A DNA stretch of 64,000 bases from Toxoplasma gondii ME49. Its lineage: Eukaryota > Apicomplexa > Conoidasida > Eucoccidiorida > Sarcocystidae. The DNA lies in NCBI RefSeq assembly GCF_000006565.2, contig NC_031477.1:1396043-1460042 (forward strand). The letters are read 5' to 3'. The notes beneath the pieces are model-generated. The model was not told where the DNA came from. It made no database searches and worked only from the letters and a program-made list of their open reading frames with translations. The position numbers and the translations under genes are program-made. Below are positions 12,701 to 23,984 of the stretch, piece by piece; positions within the stretch are counted from its first letter, which is position 1, and the number at the start of each line of letters is the position of its first letter.

Positions 12701-15700
12701 GTTTCTCAAAGCTTGAGCGACGCAGTTCTTCGTATAAGCTTCTGTGCGGCTAAACTGCGAGGGCTGCAGCAAACAGCTGAATGTAGCTTCTTGATCTACT
12801 CAGATGTTGCCCTTCTCTGCCGCCGCTGTCTCTGTCGCAGCGCCTTTCCCCTCCGATCGACCGACTCCCTCACCCTGCTCCTGCAGCGTCTCTCTGCCCA
12901 AGACGACAGCCGCGTTCAACAGCTCTGCTCCGGCAGTGCAGGCGGAGCGGCCCCGAGCGAGGTGTCTGTACACCCGAGCGAGGTGTCTGTACACGCGGGA
13001 GTGTGGGCCGCAAAGGCGCAGGTTCGCGAGCACAGGAAGGCGGCGTTGGCGCTGACGAGGAATCCGTTGGCGGTGTTTGTGTCTCTCTACTTTCGCTTGC
13101 TCCATCGTTTGCAAAGTCGGATTGACCTCTCGCAGTTCCACGTCCACGCCTCCGAGTGTCTCTCCGCGCTGCGCCACCTCCAGGGTGTATGGACACCCCA
13201 CGCGCCGCAGCATGAGGCCTTCTGGCTGCTGGTTGTGCTGACACCGTTGCTCATGGCGCTCGGCTCGGCTGGCGGCTGTCTCTGCATGCAAGCGCAGGTC
13301 GCTGCGGCGCTCGCGGAGAAGCGGGACGCCGCGCTGTCTCGCCGAATCGCAGAACGGGGATCAAGGAGAGACAAGGAAGCGAGCGCCGGGAGAGGAGATG
13401 CAGCGACGGCCGAGCAGCGAGAGGATGCGAACGCCTCGGCGACGGTCCGCATGTACGCGGCTGTTCCAACTTCACTCCGGCGCGTCGCGGGATTAGAACG
13501 GGCAGTCGAGAAACTCTTGAAGGTCCGCGAGAGGCGCGCGAACTCTCGACAGAGACAGGAAGCTGAACGCGGCAAGCAAGCCGAGGCAGACTCCCAGAGA
13601 GCAGGAAACAGTGAAGACAGAGAAGAAGGAGAACGCCAGAAAGAAGAAGGAGAGCGCCAGAAAGAAGAAGGAGGGGGCAAGAAGCAAGGCAGCGAAGGAG
13701 AGGAAGAAGCCAGCGAAGGCGCGGAAGAAGACGAAGCCGCCGCGACGCTGCGGCTGTCTGTTCAACTGTGTTGTGACATTGCGACGTCTCTTACGCGTCA
13801 GGCGATTTCTTTAATTCGCAGAGTGAAAGCGAAGAAACGCGACAATCCCTCACAGGCCCCCGAAAGTTGCCAGCCTGCGATGGTTTCCCCAGTGCTCTCG
13901 ACAGCGCAGGGGAGAACCTCAGGAGGACGCGGAGACGCTGGAGCCGAAGCACGCGCTATGCCGTCAACTGAGAGCGCGTTCGCGAGCAGCAGCCATTCTC
14001 TTGACACCCAGGACGCGGATCCCTCGACTCAGTTGTCTACTCTCCTCGCCCCCATCTGCACCTGCATCTTCTTTCTGCGCTCCCATCCTCGTAAGCGCCT
14101 CTTGGCGGCCAATCTACCTCAGACAAGGGAGACAGACACAGAGAGAGACCTAGACCAGACAGAGAGCAAGCGTAGACACTTGGGGAGGGTATCGATTGGC
14201 TGCAGAATTGGGGAGAGCTGATCGACCGGAGACGGAAATGCAGAGAGAGGCAGGCGGAGATAGAAAGAGAGAGAGGAGAGGCAGACAGATAGATACTAGA
14301 TTTGGATAGATAAGGATAGATCCGGATCGACAAAACTTGGATCCGGTAAGCACAGACCTTCAAGATCTAAACCAGAAGTCCAACTCGGAGTATGTGTAAC
14401 AGGGAGCCTAGCTTCACTTTGTCATCCGACGTGTATTGAATGACGTGAGTACGTAAAGAAAAGGAAAGGTTAGCCGTTAAACATAGCAGTTACTGTAGCT
14501 GGAGATGAGTGCCAATTGGTGGAGTTTATCTCCCGTGACCGTGCATAACGTATAAATGCTCCTTCCGCCACTCGGTGGAAGAGTCTTCCACGGGGAATTA
14601 GAACAGACCATCAAGTTCTTTGCCTGGAGGTTTGTTACGTTTTGTACAGTTGTAGGTATAAGGTATGTTAGAGCCTTGGAGTAGCGCTGGACCGCCATGT
14701 GTGTCATGCGATAGTCCACGCTCAGTCTTACCTCGCATCATACTTTAGGATCCTAGGTGGTTTCAATACGTCAAAGATCGGCCGGGAAGTTAGCGTCTAA
14801 ATGCGTCCACAGCCGAGTCTCAACTCAAGTTCACGGTGGACACAATGAGTCCTTGTACGGTGCGCATCCCTTCTTGACTCTCCTCAATGTTTTAAGCTAA
14901 GCCGTGCTTTGTTTACAGCTTGTACCGGTACAGTCAGGAGCAAACGATAAGGATAAAAAAGGACAGATAGACAGATAAGGAGAGGTAGATGGAGACATGT
15001 AGATTGTTACAGATAGATTGGTAGGTCGATAGATCAATAAAGGTACAGCGACAGACACAGGTAGAAGAAAGGTAGATCGATTGAAAGAGATCGGCAGATA
15101 GCTATTGACAGCACGGTTAAGACAGATTGATAGAGATAGAGTGATGCCTCGCGAGGGTGAGGTACTCATGTGAGTGTTCCTCTCTTTGTGTGGATCGCGT
15201 CTTCTGCTGTTTGCTTCCTTTTCTGCTTTTTTGCAGGTCTGTTTTTTTCTGATGCTTTTGCGAGTGTGACTTCTCTGCGACAGCAAGTGGCGACGGCGGC
15301 AGTATTGCTTTTTCCTCCAATTCTCGACGAGGCAAAGGCGACTCAGCGCGAGACGTCGATCCTCGGTCTTCTTCGCCACCAGCTGCCAGAGGACTTCCTT
15401 CTTTTTGGTCTCGTGGACCAGCCTCTCTGCTTTCCGCCTGAGTCGCCCTATGCGTCGAGCTCCTCTGCGTCTTCCTCTCCTTCTTCTTCGTCTGCTTCCC
15501 TTGCGGCGTCCGCTTCTCCTCAGGAATGCGGAGGAGACAAGGAGCCTGGACCAGAGGACGAGAGGAGCGAAGAGCCGAAGGCGGATGGAAAGCGAGAAGA
15601 GAGACATTTGTGCAGAGAAGATGATGAGGGGAGTGGCGAGGAGGTAGTGCTCCTAGATAAGCCGATCCTCCTAATCCCCTCTGGAGCCCAGCGCGGCGAA

Positions 15701-18226
15701 CCACGGAACTTAGCCAGCTCTGCGCCTTCTTCTTCCGCTTCCTCTTCCTCTTCCTCTTGGTCTGCTGTATTCGAGAGGAGCGAGACGACAGCGAGTGTGG
15801 AGACGGCAGGGGAGGTTGAGGGGGAGACGGCGGGGGGGACGCATGAGTCTTTGCTTGCAGCAGCTTCTCGTCGAAAGCCTCTGTTCCCTTCTCCGTCGGT
15901 TTCCTGCACTGTCGAGACCGCCGACGTTTCTGCCTTCTTTCAGATTCGCTGCGCGCGGCTCTGGACGCTCTGTGTCGATACACCTGAGTTTCAAAACTTG
16001 TACCAGTACGCCCACCAGGTGTCTCTCCAGCATCGCGACAAACTGTTTCTCCTTCACCTCGAGAAGACGCGCGAGCGCCAGCGCAGGCAGCGGCTGCTGG
16101 AGCGCGTGGACGGAAGAGAGGCAGAGGAACAGGCAGACGAAGGAGGCGAGGACCAACCACCTGGAGCAGAGGAGGAAGCGAGCGGAGACGATTCAGGCGA
16201 CAGAGGCGGCTTGGCGGCGGAGAAGGCAAGCGACGAACGTTCGGCTCCAGGGCGAATCACAACGGCAGATCTTCTCGCGCAAGTGAATCGGTCGCGGATA
16301 CTAAGAACAAGTCGAGTCGTCTCCGTCCAGCAGATCGAAGACAGAGACAGAGAAGGAGCAGCGGTAGCCGCGCCGCTCCTCCAGGGCGAGGAAGGTCGGA
16401 GGCGACAAGAAGACGAAGTGGAGAAGCGCAGAGAGGGAGAAGAACCACAGTCCGAGAAGGACGTTTCTTGCGACTTCTCGCCTGGCGACTGGGTTGAGGC
16501 ATTTGCCAACGCCCCCCAAGAGGAGCCATTTCTCCCCCATTTCTTGGCGGGGAGACAGAATCGGCGCCGCCGCCTGACGAAAGCGAAAAAAACAGACCTG
16601 TCAGAGCCGTCGGACGAAGAAGGAGCTTCTCTCGCCGCAGCCCCGTCGCCTCACGCGTCTCCACAGTCGCCAGGTGTCTCTGCAGCGTCGCCAGGTGTCT
16701 CTGCAGCGTCGCCGTTCTCTGCACCCTCCCCGCCGGCTTTTGCCCGCCACCTGGTCGACCAAGAGCTGCAGCGCCAGGCTGAGGAAGCTGCAGTGGAAAG
16801 CGGCCTCTTGTCTCCGCCGGCGGGAGGCGTCGTCTCTGGCTCAACTTGTGGGGAGTCTCCCAGCGCTTCCTCGCGGCCTGCCAAAGGGATGTTGCTCCTC
16901 ACCGCGCTGCCTCCAGGCGCGCGAGGGAGTGCGAAGCGCGAAGGGCTCGCCTGCCGTGTGAAGGGGGAGGGCGCTGCGCGACTCGAAGAGACGCGGCGAG
17001 GAGACACAGCGGGGAGAGCGCGGCCTGTCGAAGGTCGCGCAGGAGGCCGATGCCGACTTCCCCTGCCTCCAGGAGATTCCGAAGAAGACTGGCCGCTGTT
17101 TACCCGAGACACGGAGGAAGAACCGGAGAAGGCGACGGAGCGAGAAGGAGAGCGAGGAGAGGAGTCGGAGCGGATGACGGTGGTGGCGTCGCCTCCAAAC
17201 ACTAGCGGAGACAGCAGACCGGAAGGCGGAAGCGGAGGAGGCTCTGGAGACATGAAGCCGTTGACGTTTGCTCGGAAACGAGAAAAAGAGAAGGAGGCCG
17301 ACAAGGACCGTGGGGTCTGCCCGGCGTTTCTCGCAGCATCGCCGACAGAAGGACGAGGCAAGTTGATTGTGATCGATGGCAGCAACGTAGCAATGCGCCA
17401 TGGCGGCGGCAGAACTGCAGGACTGACGAAGGCGTTCTCCACCAAGGGGATCGAACAAGCCGTGAAGCACTACACCGCTCGCGGCTACACAGTCCGGGTG
17501 TTTCTCCCCGACTACGTCTTGAACTACGCGAGTGTGGGCGAGGCCAAGCGCATGCAGAAAATGACTTTTCCTCTCAAGGCGCAACTCGCGACGCGAATTC
17601 CAGACTCCCTCGAGGCTCTGCGCGACCTCATGCGCGCTGGGCTCGTTGTCAACACACCGTCGCAAGACTACGATGACTCTTACGCCATCATGGTGAGACA
17701 GGCTCACAAAGCAACGCGAGAGAACCGTGGAGGAAGGAAGCGACAGACGCCTGGCAACGGCGACAGGCAAACAATCAGCGAAACAGAAAAGAAAAGGAAT
17801 CGGACTACACGCACCTCCCAAAACGCGTTTACATTCCTACACTCATACATGCATACATATATATCTATATATATATATATACATATATATATACATATGT
17901 ACATATACGTATATATATTTATAGTTATGTAGATATATGTATTCGTCTGTATTTGTGTAAAGAAAACGCTGGCTGTTTAGCATTCGTTTGTGACAGTCTA
18001 TTTGTTTTGGTGTTGTTTGTTTTTTCAGTACGCGATGAAGCACGGCGGCTGCATTGTGACCAACGACCTTTACCGAGATTTTATAACAAAGAGCGAGAAT
18101 CCTCATTCGATTCGCAGATGGATGAGACTTCACTTGATTTCCTTCGTCTTCATCGAAGACGAATTCATCCCAAATCCCGACTTCAGGTGGCCAACGTTCT
18201 CTCCGCAGGTTCCGGAAACCTCCTAG
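9760..18226 (+). CDS. EST1/SMG-type domain fused to Zc3h12a/NYN endoribonuclease, 5 exons
   Basis: Exons 9760-11348, 11743-12201, 12841-14090, 15237-17692 and 18029-18226 join in phase (5952 nt, 1983 aa). Residues about 1-530 are R/E-rich with helical stretches that may form the 14-3-3-like part. Residues about 595-620 hold the EST1/SMG5-7 signature, with FPHDGLVFNQLATL matching the family's P-x-x-G-x-x-x-N-Q-L pattern. AVYWCLRGQLW then joins FPLRSTDSLTLLLQRL as in SMG6/SMG7, and LPEDFLLFGLVDQPL is the family's C-terminal motif. After about 700 low-complexity residues comes a complete Regnase-type NYN domain: IDGSNVAM (Asp about 1812), DYDDSYAI (about 1912) and CIVTNDLYRDF (Asp about 1931), so all acidic metal-binding residues are kept. 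SMG6 carries a PIN nuclease at this place instead. The predicted role is mRNA decay, possibly nonsense-mediated. No CCCH zinc finger follows. Start ATG context is CAGCAATGG. Confidence 0.88.
10983..10996. repeat. GGTGTNNNNACACC palindrome in EST1-NYN exon 1
   Basis: Exact copy with spacer ACAG, coding VYRHL within a helical segment of the predicted protein. Confidence 0.75.
12225..12400. repeat. Purine-rich GAGAAA repeat in EST1-NYN intron 2
   Basis: Dense AGAGAAAGAGAG tracts, with the plus strand almost free of pyrimidines, inside the intron 12202-12840. The opposite strand gives a spurious serine/leucine-rich open frame. Confidence 0.85.
12961..12995. repeat. Tandem pair of GGTGTNNNNACACC palindromes in EST1-NYN exon 3
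   Basis: GGTGTCTGTACACC at 12961-12974 is followed by GGTGTCTGTACACG at 12982-12995. Both lie in a 21-bp unit repeated in tandem, which encodes the peptide repeat PSEVSVH. The duplication adds seven residues without breaking the frame. Confidence 0.85.
13184..13197. repeat. GGTGTNNNNACACC palindrome in EST1-NYN exon 3
   Basis: Exact copy with spacer ATGG, coding GVWTPH between two conserved helices. Confidence 0.75.
14262..15140. repeat. GATA-rich microsatellite split by a unique block, EST1-NYN intron 3
   Basis: The intron 14091-15236 begins and ends with AGATAGATA-type sequence (14262-14320 and 14945-15140). Between them lies about 620 bp of non-repetitive DNA. The 10-mer GATAAGGATA occurs at 14309-14318 and again at 14946-14955, on either side of the block. 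See the separate finding. Confidence 0.7.
17849..17940. repeat. (TA)n microsatellite in EST1-NYN intron 4
   Basis: ATACATATATAT-type array inside the intron 17693-18028, between the two exons that encode the nuclease domain. Confidence 0.95.
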
Positions 18227-21200
18227 GCGGCGTTCGACGACGAACATGTGCAGTTTAGGTTTTCAGTGAAATGTATTTTCTGCGACAGGCGTCCGTCTGC
18301 AGTTCCTTTCTTTGTCTCTGCTCGCCTCCGTCGGGCGTCGCTCTCTTCTCTCTCTGCTGGCGCTTTTCTCTCGTTGTCACACTGAGGCTGTCGCGCGTAG
18401 TATAGACGCACTGTGCCTCAGACAGCGACTGCTGTGTCTGCTCGACGCCTGCTCAAAAACAAGACGAAATGGCGCTGCGCAGTGCGTACGAGCCTCCGTT
18501 TTCTCGAGAGGGTGGTGCGACGAGGTGGACGGCTCGGACAGAGACCTTGGTTTTTCAAGTCTGGGTCCCTGTGCAGCTGGAGAAGCAGAGCGAAAGCGAG
18601 GAGAGGAAGCTGAGGACGGAAGAATCGAGAAGGCAAGAGAGAAGAAGAAGAAGAAGACGGGGCTAGGAAGGTTGAGGTGTATACGAAAAAAAAAGAGAGA
18701 AGGCGAGTGAGAAGAAGGTTGATGCGTCGTTGTCGGTGCCATTTCGGCGCAGGCGCGAGGCGCCACCAAGGTGTCAGGCGTTCTGTGAAACCGACAGACA
18801 GCGACGCCGGAGAGGAATGAAGAGTTGTTTTTGAGCAACGCGGAAGAGGGTGCAAGCGCTGGAGAGCACGAAGAGAAGCCTCTGCTCTTTTTCGCTCTGC
18901 GAGGTGAAGATGAAACAAGGAGTCTGTCTAAAGATGTTGAGAGGCAAGCGAAAACCGAACGCGTGACCCAGATGGAAAGCGACTGCGAAGACAACTGAAA
19001 AAAGGGAGGACGAAGACGCCGAACGCACAAGCTCAGCGCGCGCGGAAGGACGCGCAGGGCGCTTTAGGCCATTCGTTGTGCAAGCAAAGCGGAGGTCGGA
19101 ACTTCCAGTTGAATGCTCTTGTCGCAGTACACTCGAGAGTCTCGTCGTCCGGGAGACGTGCAAAGTCCTCGAGTCTTCTCACTCTGTGCCGACCCAGCAG
19201 GCTGTTCTGGGATGTGCGTTCTGAATTTGAGACTTCCACCGCTTACAAAACGCGTTCTCTAGCTCTAGGCAAGAGACCATCCAAACAGCGCTTCTGTTTT
19301 TGGTGCACACACAGCCCAAAATGACAAGTGAAAGTTCTGTCGGCGCCAGGTCGGCGCAAGCCTCACACAGAAAAGCAACTGGCGGAGTCTCTGCCTTCCA
19401 GCTGCATCTCTCAGCGGTCCTTTCTCTTTTTGCATGGCTCGTCTTTTTCGTAGATTTACAAGCATTCCTCTGCACGCAGTCCTTTTTCCGTCCACGAGCG
19501 TAGGGCCTGTAGTGCCTCTGTTTATTCAGGACGCCAATGAAGGCCTCCTTCACCTTCCAAAAGCATCAGGCCTCAAAGGCACAGCGCGGTCGGCAGCTCT
19601 CTCGTTTCGAGTCCAGTTGTCGACCAGCCGTCAACCACACCTCGCTAAGCGTGTGTGTTCAGTAGTGGCGCAAAAGGAGTCAAGTCGTCCCCACTGAAAT
19701 CGTCCGGCACAGCGCGGTCGACCCGGCTGCCCGCTTCTTCACAAGACAGCAGAAGCGGAGTGAAACGGTGACCCAGTGTGCTCAGGCTTGAAACTCACAG
19801 AGTTGAAGAGGTTCTCGAACGCTGCTTCTAGAGCGCCACCTGAAACGCACGAATGAGAGACATGGCAAGTTCAGCTTTCCAAGCAGCGCCGACCAGAGCA
19901 CGCATACACGCTTTTCAAAGTGTCTCGACGGGGGGAGTTCTTGGAGGCAGATTCGCTTTGCGAGTTGTTTTGCCTGTACTACCGATGAAGAGACTCACTT
20001 GGCTACTTGGGCTATCAGGCTTGAAGCGTGAGGCCTTGTCCACGGATATGCGATCTGGACTTCGCTGTACACGCGTTCCACGAGACGGCCTCAAGGGTGC
20101 GGCTGATCGGCGTTCCCTGCGTTTCTTCTGAGAGACAGATCTTTCGAGCGTCATGGTCTGCGACTCCTCGATGCAAAGCCCTCTGGAGGTCACGCTGACC
20201 AGTCAAAACCTGAGTCCAGGAAACGAGGAACAGAGGACTGTGCGCCTTCGTCGGAAGTTCAGTCTTTCACCTGTCAAAGCGACACAGGCTCGCTCGAGAA
20301 AAGGAAGCGAACGTGACTTTCATTCCCCCGGTAAGGTGATTGCGGACCTCCCTGTGAGGTTGAGGACCGCAGGAGATGCTGCCGACGTCGAATGGCCCTG
20401 CAGAAGCCGCAGAACAAAGCGGTACCTCTCTCTCCGCCGTGCAGGGATTTCGAGAGTGTTTTGCTTTCTCGCAGCTTCTGGAAGTCCGCCCTTTTTGTCG
20501 GTTGTCAGAAGGAATTTCCAAGAAACAAAGAAGCAACGGAGAAAAAGCAGGCAAGGAACGCGGGAGCTGACCGGTTCTCAGTGGACTGAAAAAAACTGTC
20601 TGGCTTTTAGTGTCCTATGGCATTGAGGTGCCTCAACGTTGGCTCTGTTTGTTGGCGCACAGCCCTCGCAATCCAACAAGAACAGAGAAACTGTAGCCTT
20701 CAGGTCGGCTTCGAAAGCATCTCTGCATGTGCTCGCGGCGATCGTCTAGTTGAAAAACGAGGAGAGTCTCTGCACGGCGGTGTCTGGAAGAAAGTCCAAG
20801 AACGACGTCTCTCGGTGTCTCGGAGCGCGCGTCGTTGACACACACAGCCGGAATGGCACGTTTTGCCGCTTTGTTTCGACTGGTGTTCCGGAAAAAGACT
20901 CTGGAAAAGTTCCCTTTCTCTAGCAACTCTGTGCTTCGCTACTCTCAACCTGTTCTCGACTTGCAGAGGTCTGAAGCGTTCGCGTCGTTTTTTGCTGCCG
21001 GGATGAACGAGAAAGCTTCTGAAAACGCCTCGCTCCTTCCACTCGCAAATCGAATGAACCTCGACAGGATCCTCTCAAAGATCCTGCGCGTTTTTCTACT
21101 TCTTTCAAAGAGGACCACAGGTGTAATCTGTGTGCTGTCGCCTAAATACGATAGCTACATCCTCTGTTGCTGCCCAGTTGTCTTCCGGACAGTCTCGTAT

Positions 21201-21656
21201 ACCTCACTACGCGTTGTCCTTCCCCTTTCGTCGTTCCCCGGAGGAACCACCCCTTCGTTTTATTCGTCGTTCTCTGGACTTTCAAGAAAGATGTGGAATT
21301 TGTGAGGAAGCTTCCGCGACTGTCGCAGTGGAAAACTCTGGAAAATCGAAGCGTGCATGCGTTCTGGTCCGCAGGCGTCCGAGCCTCCCCTCCCGTCCTC
21401 TTCAGGAAGTCAGATTGAAGCTCTGTTTCCCGTGGAATCTGCCACTTTTGTCTCCTCCTTGAAAGAACCTTTCCTTTTTTCTTATTGGACCGGCGAAAAT
21501 CTACTTTCCGCCGTCCAGAAACGTGTGTGTTTCTGACAGAAATACGCCGTGGTCACCTGGCACCCGGTTTTTCTCCCGTGGAGGGCGTTCCTTGTCTGGT
21601 TCCTCTGTAACCAACAAGATGTTTATCATGCAGATCTTCGTGTGACTTTGAGATTT
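18227..21656. other. Intergenic: EST1-NYN 3' UTR and promoter of the coiled-coil gene
   Basis: This 3.4 kb lies between two plus-strand genes. Short open frames on both strands (for example 18377-19030 minus and 20153-20626 plus) show no motif and do not extend by in-phase splicing. I see no RNA gene. The region just before 21657 should hold the coiled-coil gene promoter and leader. Confidence 0.55.
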
Positions 21657-23701
21657 ATGGCTGACTTCCGCGCTCAACTTGTCTCCGCTCTAAACGAGGA
21701 AGGCGCTCGCCGGCGACTTTCGAGGAAAACTCTCTCGACGGGTGCTTGAATTTCTTCGTTTTCCTCGTGGAATACAACGAACTTCCTCTCTCCTTTTCAA
21801 CCTCTTTCAAAGACAGCCGAAACCACAACGTCCGAATCCCCTTTGTCTTCCAAGCGCCTCTCTGCATTCTCTTTCACACCCCCGTCGTTCCTGACAGGCA
21901 AGACTCCGACGCTCCCAAGATGTGTGGTTGTCTCCTGTAACTTCCGCTACCTCTGTCTGACGATTTTTTTCGGCCTCTCGAGCGCCAGCCAATTGCTTTT
22001 CTTCTTTTCGGCAGTTGAGGAACGAAGAAGCGAGGTGCCTACGCCCTGTGCCGACTTCAGCGGCGCTCTCCTCCTTCCTGGAGGTATAAGATTCGAGCCT
22101 CCTTTCTACGAAAGAGAGGCCTGCGGCTCTGCAACTCTGGACGTCCTCTCACATGCGACCTGCAGTCCCCCAGAGTCCTGTTCCCCTGTCGTTTCCTCCC
22201 CCTGCTTCTCTGGCGTCTCCTCTTTGTCCATTCTCTGTACGGTGTCCTGGGGAGATTCTCAGAGTTTCGTCTGTGCAGATGGCGCATCCGTCGGAGCCTC
22301 CGCCGCATGTGCGGGGAGAGTGGACTTCAGTTCAGCAGCGTCGGCGCCATCTCCTCTTTTCCTCTCTTTCTCCTCCCTCTCCCGGAACGCATGCAAGTCC
22401 ACCCTTCCCCCTGCCTTCGGCGCATGCAGCGCCGTTCGCGTCCAATGGCGTCTCTCCTCTCCACGACTCGACAGAGCCGCTGCTCTCCGGAGAACGACGG
22501 AGCTCGCAGACGCAGCGAGGAGGACCGGAGAGGACCGACGGGGGAGAGCGAGGAGAGAGAGGAAGGCGAGGAAGTCCAGAAACGTTGAATGCGGCGCTCA
22601 AGGCAGCGGGGGAAATGGTGAAGTACGCCGCGTCTCAGTGGGAGCGCGCGGCGTCTCAGAGTGAATCGCTCGTTGCCGCGCTCAAGGTGAGGAAGCGAGA
22701 AGAAAACGCGCGGAAGCGGAGAGAGGGCAGGACAGGCGAGAGGCGAAGAAAGCATGCAACTGAACGACCCAAGCGCAGGCGAAGAGGAACGGGAGACTAC
22801 ACTAGCAGAGAGGAAGTCGAGGAAGAAAACGGGGAGGAGAGGGAGACCGAGGTGGAACGGCAAGGATGCTGAGAAAGGCAAACGAGAGGAGATGGGACAA
22901 GACTGTCTTTTTTGTGAGGGAGATACGAACGAAAACAGAATGCGAGTCGAAAAGACAACTGGAAAAAACAACCCCACACTTTGCTGCATTACACTCAATT
23001 TCTTTATCGAAGTCTCTCAAAAAAGAATGTCCATACTTACGTGCACAGACACATGAATATATTGACATATATATCTAGATATATATGTATGCGTAGGTTT
23101 GTATACTTGTGTTCATATTGCACAGATCATTTGAAAGGTATCTTCCACCGCAGACGTTTCGTCCGGTGTTTTTCAGTGGGTGAAGGACCTCGAGATACAC
23201 CTGCTTTTTTTGAGGATCGAGCCTGATCGAGAAACGTATCTTTCTTTTTCCAGGTTTCTTTGGAGAAGGAGACAGTCAGCCGCCGGCGCGTTGAGGAACT
23301 GGAGGCCCAGCTGACGGCTCAGGAGCAACGCATGCAGTTGGAGGAACAGAGAAGGGAACTGGAGAGAGAAGAAGAAAAAGAAAAAAATCTTCTGTCTGCG
23401 GAAGTGACCTCTCTTCGAGAACAGCTGCGTTCTGCATCGAACCTCGCAGCGGAGCAACAACTGGTACGCAAACAGCATCCGCTTTTACGCCTGCACTTAC
23501 GCGCCCATCTGTATATGTCTGCTCATGTCATTTCTACTGGCTTGTCTATCTCCATGCATACTTAAACATGACTATCCATATATATATATATATATGTATA
23601 GATATGTATATATATATATATGTATAGATATGTGTATATGTATATATATATATATATATGTATAGATATGTATATATGTATATATATATATATATGTATA
23701 G

Positions 23702-23745
<44 letters not shown>

Positions 23746-23952
23746 AGATATGTGTATATGTATATATATATATATATGTATAGATATGTATATATATATA
23801 TATGTATAGATATGTGTATATGTATATATATATATATATGTATAGATATGTATATATGTATATATATATATGTATAGATATGTATATATATATATATATG
23901 TATAGATATGTATATATGTATATATATATATATATGTATAGATATGTATATA

Positions 23953-23984
<32 letters not shown>

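Noticed and set aside
12660..12716. Peptide TRSFACALPSLKTFLKA, at first sight like the EST1 F-x-x-A-x-x-x-L motif
   Set aside because: It cannot be joined in phase to either neighbour and stops at once; the exon starting at 12841 (FPLRSTDSLTLLLQRL) fits both motif and phase.
15117..16229. 370-codon minus-strand frame
   Set aside because: Antisense to exon 4 of the EST1-NYN gene, where the sense strand carries the conserved LPEDFLLFGL motif.
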